A stretch of DNA of 51,244 nt from an uncultured Selenomonadales bacterium (GTDB lineage Bacteria > Bacillota > Negativicutes > Selenomonadales > Selenomonadaceae). The notes under the pieces were generated by a model. The model worked only from the letters and a program-made list of their open reading frames with translations, searched no databases and was not told where the DNA came from. The stretch is taken from positions 1 to 51,244 of the forward strand of contig CAMZAX010000017.1 of assembly GCA_947304355.1 (NCBI GenBank). The letters are read 5' to 3'. The position numbers were made by a program, and so were the translations under genes. Shown here in pieces: positions 7,997 through 16,769 of the stretch (the first letter of the stretch is position 1; each line of letters starts with the position of its first letter).

Positions 7997-9072
7997 ACAG
8001 CTTACAATCGGCGCATGAAAAAATTTCTTCGGGGCAACGCCTTGAACGCGACGAAATTCTTGCGCTTTACGACGAAAACGATCTGCTGTACCTTGCCGAA
8101 TCTGCGCGGCGCGTCAAGGAGGCGAAGACCGGCAAGAAAGTTTTTTACACCGTCAACCGCCACATAAACTTAACCAACGTCTGCAACGCGAACTGTCCGC
8201 TGTGCGCCTTCCAATGTCAAAGCGGCGACAATCGCGCCTTCACGTTGGAGCTTGCCGACATTGCAAAAATCTTGTCCCTTGTCCCTTGTCCCCAGTCCCT
8301 TTCAGAAATTCATATCGTCAGCTCGTTGCACCCCGCCAAGGATTTTGCTTACTACCTCGACGCCGTAAAGCTCGTGAAAAAAATTTTGCCGCACGTCGGC
8401 ATTAACGCGTTCACGCCCGTCGAAATCGTCAACTTCAGCAAAATCAGCGGCAAGACCGTCGCCGAAGTCCTGCACGATTTGATTGACGCGGGCGTCACGT
8501 CGTTGGCGGGCGGCGGTGCAGAAATTTTGTCCGACCGCGTCCGCGAAATCATATGCCCGAAAAAATGTTCCGCGTCGCAGTGGCTTGAAGTTATGCGCAC
8601 GGCTCACGGGCTCGGCTTGCGAACGAACGCGTCAATCATGTACGGGCACGTCGAAACGGTTGCGGAGCGCGTCGACCATCTGTTGAAGTTGCGCGCCCTG
8701 CAGGACGACACCGGCGGCTTTCAAGCGATGATGCTGTTCCCGTTTCACCCCGCCAATACGGAGCTCGGCAAGCGATTCAACTTGCGGCGCGTCGGCTCGT
8801 GGGAAGATTTGAAAATGCTCGCGCTGACCCGATTGACGCTCGACAACTTTGCGCACGTCAAAGCGTTTTGGATTATGCTCACGTTGCCGATTGCGCAGTT
8901 GGCTTTGAGCTTCGGCGCGGACGACCTTGACGGCACGCTCGGCGAAGAAAAAATCATTCACGCGGCAGGCGCGGCGGGCTCGTCGATAACTCGCGGCGCG
9001 TTGACGAAATTAATTTCGGAGACGGGTTACACGCCCGTCGAACGCGACAGCTTTTATCGGGAGGCGATTTGA
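7993..9072 (+). CDS. Second MqnE-like radical SAM enzyme
   Basis: 359 aa, clearly paralogous to the preceding MqnE along its full length. Keeps the cluster CNANCPLC (Cys64, 68, 71), IHIVSSLHP, FTPVEIVNFS, GGGAEILSDRVR, IMYGHVET and LSFGADDLDGT. These features are MqnE-like rather than MqnC-like (MqnC usually reads QGG and SPPEI at the corresponding places), so it may be a sub-functionalised aminofutalosine synthase or act in a related step; a MqnC role cannot be excluded. Residues about 94-102 (LSLVPCPQS) are encoded by a TTGTCCC heptamer tract, yet the spacing to the flanking motifs equals that of the first paralog. Confidence 0.85.
   Translation: MNSLQSAHEKISSGQRLERDEILALYDENDLLYLAESARRVKEAKTGKKVFYTVNRHINLTNVCNANCPLCAFQCQSGDNRAFTLELADIAKILSLVPCPQSLSEIHIVSSLHPAKDFAYYLDAVKLVKKILPHVGINAFTPVEIVNFSKISGKTVAEVLHDLIDAGVTSLAGGGAEILSDRVREIICPKKCSASQWLEVMRTAHGLGLRTNASIMYGHVETVAERVDHLLKLRALQDDTGGFQAMMLFPFHPANTELGKRFNLRRVGSWEDLKMLALTRLTLDNFAHVKAFWIMLTLPIAQLALSFGADDLDGTLGEEKIIHAAGAAGSSITRGALTKLISETGYTPVERDSFYREAI
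8271..8300. repeat. In-frame heptamer tract (TTGTCCC) in mqnE-like gene
   Basis: Three TTGTCCC units and one CAGTCCC unit. Encodes LSLVPCPQS, the same peptide produced by the GGGACAA tract inside purL. Confidence 0.85.
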
Positions 9073-11028
9073 TTGGCTGCACTTGACGACCTTATCCGCG
9101 AAATTCAAGATGACGACCTGCGCGGGCGTATCAAAGCCGAATTCGACAAACTTCGCAAGCGGAAGAAGTTCGGGCTCGTCTTTGAGTCCGCCGCCGAATA
9201 TTCGCCGCTCTGCAACGCACCCGTCAAAGTCGGCTCGCTCGTCGCCAAGGGAGGCAAGCTCGACGCCGTTTACAAAGTCACCGCGATTGACGGCGACGAT
9301 GTCACTTGCGTCCGCGACAACGAAACTGTCACCTGCCGCCGCGCAGATTTAATTGTCGTCACGCGTTTGGGTGATTCGGTTTATCCCGCGCTGACCAAGC
9401 TCGACGACGTGTGTCGTGCGCCCGATTCCGACTTGTGGCACGTGCTCATTGAGGCAGAAAATTTTCACGCCCTGCAACTATTGCGCTACCTTTACGCCGG
9501 CAAGGTTGACTGCCTGTACATTGACCCACCCTACAACACCGGCGCGCGCGATTGGAAGTACAACAACGATTACGTCGACGCGGCGGACAAATATCGCCAC
9601 AGCAAATGGCTGTCGATGATGGAGCGGCGGCTCGCGCTTGCCAAGGAGCTGTTGTCGGACAGCGGCGCGATTTTCATTTCAATCGATGACAACGAACAAG
9701 CAAGTCTAAAATTTCTTTGCGATGAAATTTTTGGCGTAAAAAATTTTGTCGCGCAAATTGTTGTCATTACCAATTTGAGCGGACGCGATTACGGCGGCGT
9801 CGCCCGAATGCATGAATATGTTTTGATTTATCGGAAGACTGACGCGCTGAAAATAAACCTTATCAACGACGCAGAGGGAAAGTTCAAACTGTTTGACGAG
9901 CTGGGCGGCTTTGAACTGCGAGAGCTGCGAAACCGCAACGTGCGTTTCAACGTCGACAATCGCCCGAATCTTTACTACCCGTTTTATATCGACCCGAATA
10001 ATGCCGACGAAAACGGCTTGCACAAAATTTCGCTTGACTTCCAGCTTGGTTGGCATGAACTTTATCCGCTCGAATCGCAAGGCGTCAAGACGGTTTGGCG
10101 GTGGGGAAAAGAAAAATCTGCGGCAAATATCAACGTCAACATAATGGCTAAGCCGATGAGAAATAATCGCTGGATGATTGTAGAAAAATATCGCGAAGAA
10201 CGGAAAATGGCGCGTTCAGTCTGGGCAGAAAAAGAATTTCGCAACGAGGCGGGCACTTTGCTTCTTAAAAATTTTTTCGGCGAAAGAGTTTTCGATTATC
10301 CAAAATCATTGGAAGTGCTGTTGAGGATTATTAAAATGGCGACGAATAAAAATTCGCTCGTGCTTGACTTCTTCGCGGGCAGCGGCACCACCCTCCACGC
10401 CGTGAATCTTCTCAACGCGGAAGACGGCGGCAAACGTCGCTGTATCCTCGTCACCAACAACGAAGTCTCGGAGGCGGAGGCAAAGCGCATGACGGCGGCA
10501 GGACTCACGCCCGCAGACGCCGCTTGGCAAGCAGCGGGTATCGCTCGGCACGTCACGTGGCAACGGACGGTTTGCAGTATCGAAGGGCACGACATAAACG
10601 GCGCGCCGCTCAACGGCAACTATCTCGGCTCCGATTTGCCGATGGCTGACGGTTTCAAAGCCAACGCGATATTTTTCAAGCTTGACTGCCTGGACAAGGA
10701 CGCCGTTGCTTTGGGCGAATGTTTCCGCGAATTGTTGCCGGTGCTGTGGCTAAAGGCGGGCGGCTTCGGCAAGTGTCCTGTCGTCGAAGAAAATCCTTTG
10801 CCGCCGTTCAAAATCTTCGCCGAAAACAAATTCGCGGTGTTGCTCGACGAACGCCGATTCGGCGACTTCACGACGGCACTCAAACACGCGACGATTGAAA
10901 CGGTCTTCATTGTGACGGGCAGGAACGCAGCTTTGAACAAAATGCGCGAACTGTTGCGCGTCCCGAAAGCTTATCGGCTGTACGGCGACTATCTGAAAAA
11001 CATCAAGCTCAAGGAGGCAAAGCGATGA
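9073..11028 (+). CDS. Type III-like restriction-modification methyltransferase (Mod)
   Basis: 651 aa, TTG at 9073 with GGGAGG 8 nt upstream, abutting the previous stop. DNA N6-adenine (or N4-cytosine) methyltransferase of the beta arrangement: catalytic DPPYNTG (Asp151-Gly157) precedes the SAM motif DFFAGSGTT (about residue 433). KWLSMMERRLALAKELL and IFISIDDNEQ are also typical. The central part is the likely target recognition domain. A long C-terminal extension of about 200 residues (from VTNNEVSEAEAKRM on) is larger than in classical Mod. Overlaps the res gene by 4 nt. Recognition sequence cannot be read from the sequence. Confidence 0.9.
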   Translation: MAALDDLIREIQDDDLRGRIKAEFDKLRKRKKFGLVFESAAEYSPLCNAPVKVGSLVAKGGKLDAVYKVTAIDGDDVTCVRDNETVTCRRADLIVVTRLGDSVYPALTKLDDVCRAPDSDLWHVLIEAENFHALQLLRYLYAGKVDCLYIDPPYNTGARDWKYNNDYVDAADKYRHSKWLSMMERRLALAKELLSDSGAIFISIDDNEQASLKFLCDEIFGVKNFVAQIVVITNLSGRDYGGVARMHEYVLIYRKTDALKINLINDAEGKFKLFDELGGFELRELRNRNVRFNVDNRPNLYYPFYIDPNNADENGLHKISLDFQLGWHELYPLESQGVKTVWRWGKEKSAANINVNIMAKPMRNNRWMIVEKYREERKMARSVWAEKEFRNEAGTLLLKNFFGERVFDYPKSLEVLLRIIKMATNKNSLVLDFFAGSGTTLHAVNLLNAEDGGKRRCILVTNNEVSEAEAKRMTAAGLTPADAAWQAAGIARHVTWQRTVCSIEGHDINGAPLNGNYLGSDLPMADGFKANAIFFKLDCLDKDAVALGECFRELLPVLWLKAGGFGKCPVVEENPLPPFKIFAENKFAVLLDERRFGDFTTALKHATIETVFIVTGRNAALNKMRELLRVPKAYRLYGDYLKNIKLKEAKR

Positions 11029-13610
11029 AAATCAATCTGCGCGACTTTCAAGAGGACGCCCGCAAAAAATTACGGCGCAAACTGCACAGAGCGGCTGAAA
11101 ACTACGCCGAGGAACACGAATCGCAAATCATATCGTTCACGGCGGCGACGGGCGCGGGCAAGACGATTATCCTTGTCTCGTTGGTCGAAAGCGTTTACAA
11201 CGGCGACGCAACTTATCCCGCGCAGGACGACGCGATTTTTGTTTGGCTGAGCGATTCGCCCGAACTCAACGAACAATCGCGCCAAAAATTTTCACGTTAC
11301 GGCGACGACTCCATAGGCACCAGGCTTGTCACGATAACGGACGAAGACTTTGACGCCGAGACGCTTGACGCCGGAAAGATTTACTTCCTGAACACGCAGA
11401 AACTTTCGCGGACAAGCAATTTGACGCGGGAATCGGATACGCGGCAGTTCACGATATGGCAGACGTTGCAGAACACGGCGGCGGAAAAATCTGCGCGGCT
11501 GTGTTTGATAATCGACGAGGCACATCGGGGCGCGACGAACCGGCGCGAGACGTTGACAATCATGCAGAAATTCATACGCGGCAGCGAAGCGGACGGACTC
11601 AAGCCTTTGCCGTTGGTAATCGGAATGTCGGCGACGATTGAACGGTTTAACGCCTTGATAAGCGACGCGGACTTGTCAACGGATTATTGCAAGGTGTCAA
11701 ACGCGGACGTGCGCGAGGCGGGCTTGGTGAAGGAGCGAATAATTGTCGTCTATCCCGAAAAAGACGCGGGCAATCGCGAACTGTCACTGCTGATGGCGGC
11801 GACGCAAGATTGGCTGAACAAATGCGCGCATTGGCGAAGTTACGACGCGACAGTTAAGCCGGTGTTTATCGTGCAGGTGCAGAGCGGCACGGGCGACAAC
11901 GTTTCGGACACGGATTTGGACGCGTGCCTTAAGACAATCGAGGCGGCGGTCGGCGAAAGTTTTCAAGTCGGTGAAGTCGTTCACACGTTCGGCGAGACGG
12001 CTGACTTGACGCTCAACGGCTTGCGAGTCGTCTATAAGGAGCCGTCAAAAATTTCGGGCGACGATACGATAAAAGTCGTGCTGTTCAAGGAAAATCTTTC
12101 GACGGGCTGGGATTGTCCGCGAGCCGAAACGATGATGTCATTCCGCCGCGCCGCAGACAAAACGTATATCGCGCAACTTATCGGGCGCATGATTCGCACG
12201 CCGTTGCAAAGGCGAATCGACACGAACGAGACACTCAACGACGTGCGCCTGTTCCTGCCGAATTTTGACCGCGAGACCGTCAACGAAATCATTGACAGCC
12301 TTAAGGGTTCCGAACTCGGCGCAATCACGGATGTAAACGGGCAAGCTTTGGGCGCGAAAACCTTCGAGACGTGGACGATAACGCTTGAGCCGCCCGCGAC
12401 GAACAATTTGCCGCAAGCGGAAGGACTTGCCTTGACACCGCTTGAACTGTCGAAGAAAATTGCCGCGATTAATCGCAAAGAAGTTTTTGACTTCTTGAAC
12501 GCGCTTGCATTACCGACTTATCGAGCCAAACCGAAAAAGACCGTCAACCGTTTGACAGCGTTGCTTGACTTGGCGCGGCTTTTGACGTGGACGCAGATTC
12601 ACATTGACGCGCTGGACGAAGTAATTGATTCGCCGGTCGAGATGATTCGGGCACACGTCGACGCGCTCAAGGCGGCAGGCGAATACGACGAGGCGATTGA
12701 ACGCTTGATTAAGTTCAAACTTGCCGCGCATGTTATCGACGTTTTGGATTGGACAGCTCACGATTTCGTTTCGGAAAATTTATTTGCTGCCAACGAAAGC
12801 GACACGGAAAGGCAATTTGATTTCGCAGCGGCAAAGCTTTGCGACGAAGCGATTGCGTTACGGTATCTGAAAAAATACGGCGGCGACGATTTGAACGCGG
12901 CAAAGCTTGAAGTGATTTTATTCGCCTTCGACAACGCCTGCACGGACGCCGTGGAAAAATTCGCGGAGAAAAAATATCGCGAATACGTTGCCGCTTATCG
13001 CAGTCGATTCGCGACGGCTGACCCGGAAATACGAAAATCTTACGATGACATTTCCGATTCTGCCGACGAAATAAGCGAACACAATTTTGAGTTACCGCAA
13101 GTGATGACCGACTTGCCGCGAGCCGAAGACGGCATTGAATACGCCGATCATTTGTTCGTTGACGCGCAGAGCCGTACGGCGCGAATCAAGCTGAACACGT
13201 GGGAGGCGAGCCTCTTGGCTGAAGAACAAGCGCGCAATGATTTCGTCTGTTGGCTCAGAAATTTTGACCGCAAGCATTGGTCGTTGTGCTTGCCCTATCA
13301 AGACGAGCACGGCGTTTGGCAAGGATTCTATCCCGATATGATAATAGTGCGGCGCGGGGTAGCAGGTTACGTTGCAGATATTTTGGAGCCGCATGATTCT
13401 ACACGGCGTGACAATATCGGCAAGGCACGGGCGTTGGCAAAGTACGCGGCGGAAAATCAAGCCTTGCAACGAATTCAGCTGATTCGTCAAGTGAACAACG
13501 TTTTGAGGCGGCTGGACATGCGACGCGACGACGTTCGCGAAAAAGTTTTGCAGGCGTCGACGAACGTTGCGCTTGATAACATCTTCGACGAATACGGGAC
13601 GGCATCTTGA
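11025..13610 (+). CDS. Type III-like restriction enzyme subunit (Res), SF2 helicase
   Basis: 861 aa. N-terminal superfamily 2 ATPase: Walker A ATGAGKT (41-47), DEAH (164-167), SAT motif as MSATIE, and a C-terminal helicase motif QLIGRMIRTP. Drives ATP-dependent translocation for cleavage of unmodified DNA. The C-terminus has YPDMIIVRRGVAGYVADILE, the place of the PD-(D/E)xK nuclease, but the expected E-x-K reads DILEPHD without an obvious lysine. It may belong to a variant subfamily or need another residue. Last gene of the operon, followed by a strong terminator. Confidence 0.87.
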   Translation: MKINLRDFQEDARKKLRRKLHRAAENYAEEHESQIISFTAATGAGKTIILVSLVESVYNGDATYPAQDDAIFVWLSDSPELNEQSRQKFSRYGDDSIGTRLVTITDEDFDAETLDAGKIYFLNTQKLSRTSNLTRESDTRQFTIWQTLQNTAAEKSARLCLIIDEAHRGATNRRETLTIMQKFIRGSEADGLKPLPLVIGMSATIERFNALISDADLSTDYCKVSNADVREAGLVKERIIVVYPEKDAGNRELSLLMAATQDWLNKCAHWRSYDATVKPVFIVQVQSGTGDNVSDTDLDACLKTIEAAVGESFQVGEVVHTFGETADLTLNGLRVVYKEPSKISGDDTIKVVLFKENLSTGWDCPRAETMMSFRRAADKTYIAQLIGRMIRTPLQRRIDTNETLNDVRLFLPNFDRETVNEIIDSLKGSELGAITDVNGQALGAKTFETWTITLEPPATNNLPQAEGLALTPLELSKKIAAINRKEVFDFLNALALPTYRAKPKKTVNRLTALLDLARLLTWTQIHIDALDEVIDSPVEMIRAHVDALKAAGEYDEAIERLIKFKLAAHVIDVLDWTAHDFVSENLFAANESDTERQFDFAAAKLCDEAIALRYLKKYGGDDLNAAKLEVILFAFDNACTDAVEKFAEKKYREYVAAYRSRFATADPEIRKSYDDISDSADEISEHNFELPQVMTDLPRAEDGIEYADHLFVDAQSRTARIKLNTWEASLLAEEQARNDFVCWLRNFDRKHWSLCLPYQDEHGVWQGFYPDMIIVRRGVAGYVADILEPHDSTRRDNIGKARALAKYAAENQALQRIQLIRQVNNVLRRLDMRRDDVREKVLQASTNVALDNIFDEYGTAS

Positions 13611-13614
13611 ATAA

Positions 13615-13651
13615 AAAATCTGTCGGCAAAATTGTCGGCGGATTTTTTTTT
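13615..13651 (+). terminator. Rho-independent terminator of the mqnE-res operon
   Basis: A 13-bp stem starting AAAATCTGTCGGC pairs with GTCGGCGGATTTT (three G-U pairs) around an AAAATT loop, then a run of T that merges into the next -35. Confidence 0.8.
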
Positions 13652-13678
13652 GACAATATCGCCGTCATTTGCTATAAC
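13650..13678 (+). promoter_or_regulatory. Sigma-A promoter of glyQS
   Basis: Perfect TTGACA (13650-13655), 17-nt spacer, TATAAC (13673-13678). The -35 begins inside the T-run of the preceding terminator. Confidence 0.85.
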
Positions 13679-13709
13679 GGGCTTGATTTTCACTAAGGAG
13701 GTAACACGC

Positions 13710-16691
13710 TTGAAATATCAGGAATTGGTTTTCGCGTTGCAGAAATTCTGGGCGGACAAGGGTTGCTTGTTGGCGGAGCCCTACGACGTGGAAAAAGGCG
13801 CGGGCACGATGAACCCGTTCACGTTTTTGCGGGTGCTCGGTCCCGAACCTTGGAACACGGCATACACGGAGCCTTCGCGCAGACCGGCGGACGGTCGTTA
13901 CGGCGACAATCCCAATCGCCTTTATCAGCATCATCAGTTGCAGTTGATTATGAAACCGTCGCCCGACAATATCCAGGAACTTTACCTGGAAAGTCTCGCG
14001 GCTATCGGCATTGAGGCGGCTAAGCACGACATTCGCTTCGTCGAGGACAACTGGGAATCGCCGACTTTGGGCGCGTGGGGTCTCGGCTGGGAAGTTTGGC
14101 TTGACGGCATGGAAATCACGCAGTTCACGTATTTTCAGCAGGTTGGCAGTCAAGATGTCAAACCCGTTGCCGTGGAGATAACCTACGGGCTTGAACGGCT
14201 CGCCATGTACATTCAGGGCGTCGAGAATGTTTACGACGTGGAGTGGGCGGACGGCGTCACTTACGGCGACGTTTTTCACCAGAACGAATTTGAGCAGACG
14301 AGTTACGCCTTCGACTTGAGCGACGAAGATTTACTGTTCGACCTGTTCGACAAGTACGAGGCGGAGGCCGTTCGCATTATCAAGCTCGGCTACGTGCACC
14401 CCGCCTACGATTACGTCTTGAAGTGTTCGCACACGTTCAACCTGCTGGACGCACGCGGGGCGATAAGCGTCAGCGAACGCACGGCATTTATCGGGCGCGT
14501 CAGGAAGTTGGCTCGCATGTGCGCCGAAGTTTACATTCAACAGCGCGAAAAGCTCGGCTATCCGCTTTTGAAAGTTAGGAGTGAGGAGTTAGGAGGTAGG
14601 AGTTGTGACGACGCCAAATTAACTCCTAACTCCTACATCCTAACTTCTAACTCTACATTGCTCCTCGAAATCGGCACGGAAGAAATTCCCGCGCACGCAA
14701 TGCCCGGCATCTTGAATCAGCTCAAGTCGTTGGCGGAAAAAGCCTTGACGGAAGCGCGCATCACCTTCGGCACGATTCAAACGCTCGGCACGCCGCGCAG
14801 GTTGGCATTGCTCGTCGACGACGTGGCACCCGCTCAAGCAGACGTGCAGACCGAAAAGCGCGGTCCTTCGGCGAAGATTGCGTTCGACGCGGAAGGCAAA
14901 CCCTCCAAGGCGGCTGTCGGTTTCGCGCGCGGGCAGAAGGTTGCGCCCGAAGATTTAATCACTCGCGACGGCTACGTTTACGCCGTGATTCGCGAACAAG
15001 GTAAACCCTCCGCCGAAATTCTCGCGACGCTCCTGCCGAAGTTGATTTGCGATTTGAACTTCCCCAACAACATGCGCTGGGGCGATTTGGATTTTAAATT
15101 CATTCGTCCGTTGCGCTGGATTGTCGCGCTGTTCGGCTCGGAAGTCATCCCGTTCACCGTCGCCAACGTCGCAAGCGGCAGAACTTCACGCGGTCACAGA
15201 TTTTTAAGCAAAGGCGATTTCGACATCGCGACGGCGGCAGATTACGTCAAAGCCTGCGCGGACAATTTCGTTATCGTCGACCAAGCCAAGCGTCGCGAAC
15301 TTATCGCCGCGCAGATTGAAGCCGTTGCCAAGTCCAAGGGCGGCGTCGCCGAAATAACCGACGACCTGTTGGAGGAAGTGCTTTACCTCGTCGAATACCC
15401 GACGGCACTTGCGGGCGAATTCGAGACGAAATATCTGCAATTGCCCGCCGAAGCCGTGATAACGCCCATGCGCGACCATCAACGCTACTTCCCCGTCAAG
15501 ACGCTCGGCGGCAAATTAATGCCCCTGTTCGTGACGGTTCGCAACGGCGGCAAGGATTATCTTGACATCGTTCAACACGGCAACGAACGCGTCTTGAAGG
15601 CAAGGCTTGAGGACGCACAATTTTTCTTCAACGAAGACCGCACAAAATCTCTGGACGCGCACCGCGACAAACTTAAGACCGTTGTGTTTCAAGAGGGACT
15701 TGGCAGCGTCTACGAAAAGACCGAACGCCTTGTTGAGCTCGTCAAGCGGATTGCCGACATGTTGGGCGTCGACGCGACAAATGCGATTCGTGCGGCGGAG
15801 CTGTCCAAAGCCGACCTCGTGACGGGCATGGTTACCGAATTCACGGAACTGCAAGGCATCATGGGGCGCGAATACGCAAAACTCGACGGCGAAGACGCGG
15901 AAGTCTGCGCGGCGATTGACGAACACTACATGCCGCGTTTCGCGGGCGACGGACAACCCGCGACGACTGCCGGCAAGATTTTGAGCCTCGCCGACAAGAT
16001 TGACAACATCGTCGCGACGTTCAGCCGTGGACTCGTGCCGACGGGCTCGCAAGATCCGTTTGCCCTGCGCCGCCAAGCGTTGGGTATCGTGAACTTGCTG
16101 ACGGGCGCACGTTGGTCGCTGTCGATTGCCGCGATTGTCGAAACGGCTATGGCTTTGCTGAAAATCACGGACGCCGTCGGGCGCGAAAAGATTCAGCAGG
16201 AAGTGGCGGACTTCATGCGCCTGCGCGTCAAAAACGTCCTCGGCGGCTCGACGCGCTACGACGTTATCGACGCTGTGCTTGACGACGTTGACGACGTGTT
16301 TGCAGTCACGTTGAAGGCGGCGGCTGTCGAACAATTCCTTGCGACGCCCGATTCGACGAAAATCATTCAATCGTTCGTGCGCGTGGGCAACCTCGCCAAG
16401 AAAGCCGAATCAGCCGATCTCGACGCGGACTTGTTCACGCTCGACGCCGAAAAAGTTTTGTACCGCTCCTTCGCGGCGATAAAGGTCGCGGCGGACGAAC
16501 TCATCGACAAAAAAGATTTCCTCGGCGCGCTCGACGTGCTGAAAAAGCTTTCCACGCCGATTGATTCGTTCTTCGATTCGGTCATGGTCATGGACGACGA
16601 CTTGACGATTAGACGCAACCGCCTCGCGCTGCTCAGGGCGATTGACGACTTGCTTGCCAAAATCGCCGACTTCGCCAAAATCGTGCAATGA
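13710..16691 (+). CDS. glyQS: Glycyl-tRNA synthetase, alpha and beta subunits fused
   Basis: 993 aa. TTG at 13710 with AAGGAGG 8 nt upstream; the frame extends to 13632 but without a site. Residues 1-288 are GlyQ ([49 protein letters not shown], ending YPLLK). Residues from about 316 are GlyS ([42 protein letters not shown]). Charges tRNA-Gly. In most bacteria these are two genes; here they are one frame. The linker, residues 289-315 (beginning [15 protein letters not shown]), is encoded exactly by a 78-nt palindromic heptamer element (14574-14651). The element thus replaced the glyQ stop and glyS start. Own promoter and preceding terminator. Confidence 0.95.
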   Translation: MKYQELVFALQKFWADKGCLLAEPYDVEKGAGTMNPFTFLRVLGPEPWNTAYTEPSRRPADGRYGDNPNRLYQHHQLQLIMKPSPDNIQELYLESLAAIGIEAAKHDIRFVEDNWESPTLGAWGLGWEVWLDGMEITQFTYFQQVGSQDVKPVAVEITYGLERLAMYIQGVENVYDVEWADGVTYGDVFHQNEFEQTSYAFDLSDEDLLFDLFDKYEAEAVRIIKLGYVHPAYDYVLKCSHTFNLLDARGAISVSERTAFIGRVRKLARMCAEVYIQQREKLGYPLLKVRSEELGGRSCDDAKLTPNSYILTSNSTLLLEIGTEEIPAHAMPGILNQLKSLAEKALTEARITFGTIQTLGTPRRLALLVDDVAPAQADVQTEKRGPSAKIAFDAEGKPSKAAVGFARGQKVAPEDLITRDGYVYAVIREQGKPSAEILATLLPKLICDLNFPNNMRWGDLDFKFIRPLRWIVALFGSEVIPFTVANVASGRTSRGHRFLSKGDFDIATAADYVKACADNFVIVDQAKRRELIAAQIEAVAKSKGGVAEITDDLLEEVLYLVEYPTALAGEFETKYLQLPAEAVITPMRDHQRYFPVKTLGGKLMPLFVTVRNGGKDYLDIVQHGNERVLKARLEDAQFFFNEDRTKSLDAHRDKLKTVVFQEGLGSVYEKTERLVELVKRIADMLGVDATNAIRAAELSKADLVTGMVTEFTELQGIMGREYAKLDGEDAEVCAAIDEHYMPRFAGDGQPATTAGKILSLADKIDNIVATFSRGLVPTGSQDPFALRRQALGIVNLLTGARWSLSIAAIVETAMALLKITDAVGREKIQQEVADFMRLRVKNVLGGSTRYDVIDAVLDDVDDVFAVTLKAAAVEQFLATPDSTKIIQSFVRVGNLAKKAESADLDADLFTLDAEKVLYRSFAAIKVAADELIDKKDFLGALDVLKKLSTPIDSFFDSVMVMDDDLTIRRNRLALLRAIDDLLAKIADFAKIVQ
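14574..14651. repeat. 78-nt palindromic heptamer element inside glyQS
   Basis: Left arm 14574-14604, 16-nt loop containing GTGACGACGCC, right arm 14621-14651. The arms are made of GTTAGGA/TCCTAAC heptamers and match as inverted repeats at 26 of 31 positions. Length is 26 codons, so the frame is kept. Confidence 0.9.
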
Positions 16692-16769
16692 AAATCGGCA
16701 GGAAGTTTCGCAGCCGCGTCGAAAAAGCCAGTAAAACGTAGAGCGATAAATCTAAAAGGAAGAATGATT

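Noticed and set aside
7993-9072. Second radical SAM gene as MqnC
   Set aside because: Motifs (IHIVSSLHP, AFTPVEI, LSFGADDLDGT) are MqnE-like; kept as MqnE-like paralog with MqnC as a less likely alternative.
15516-16370. Long minus-strand frame opposite glyS
   Set aside because: Antisense shadow of a clear gene, with no family resemblance; same for the frames opposite the EAL, GH84, leuA and purL genes.
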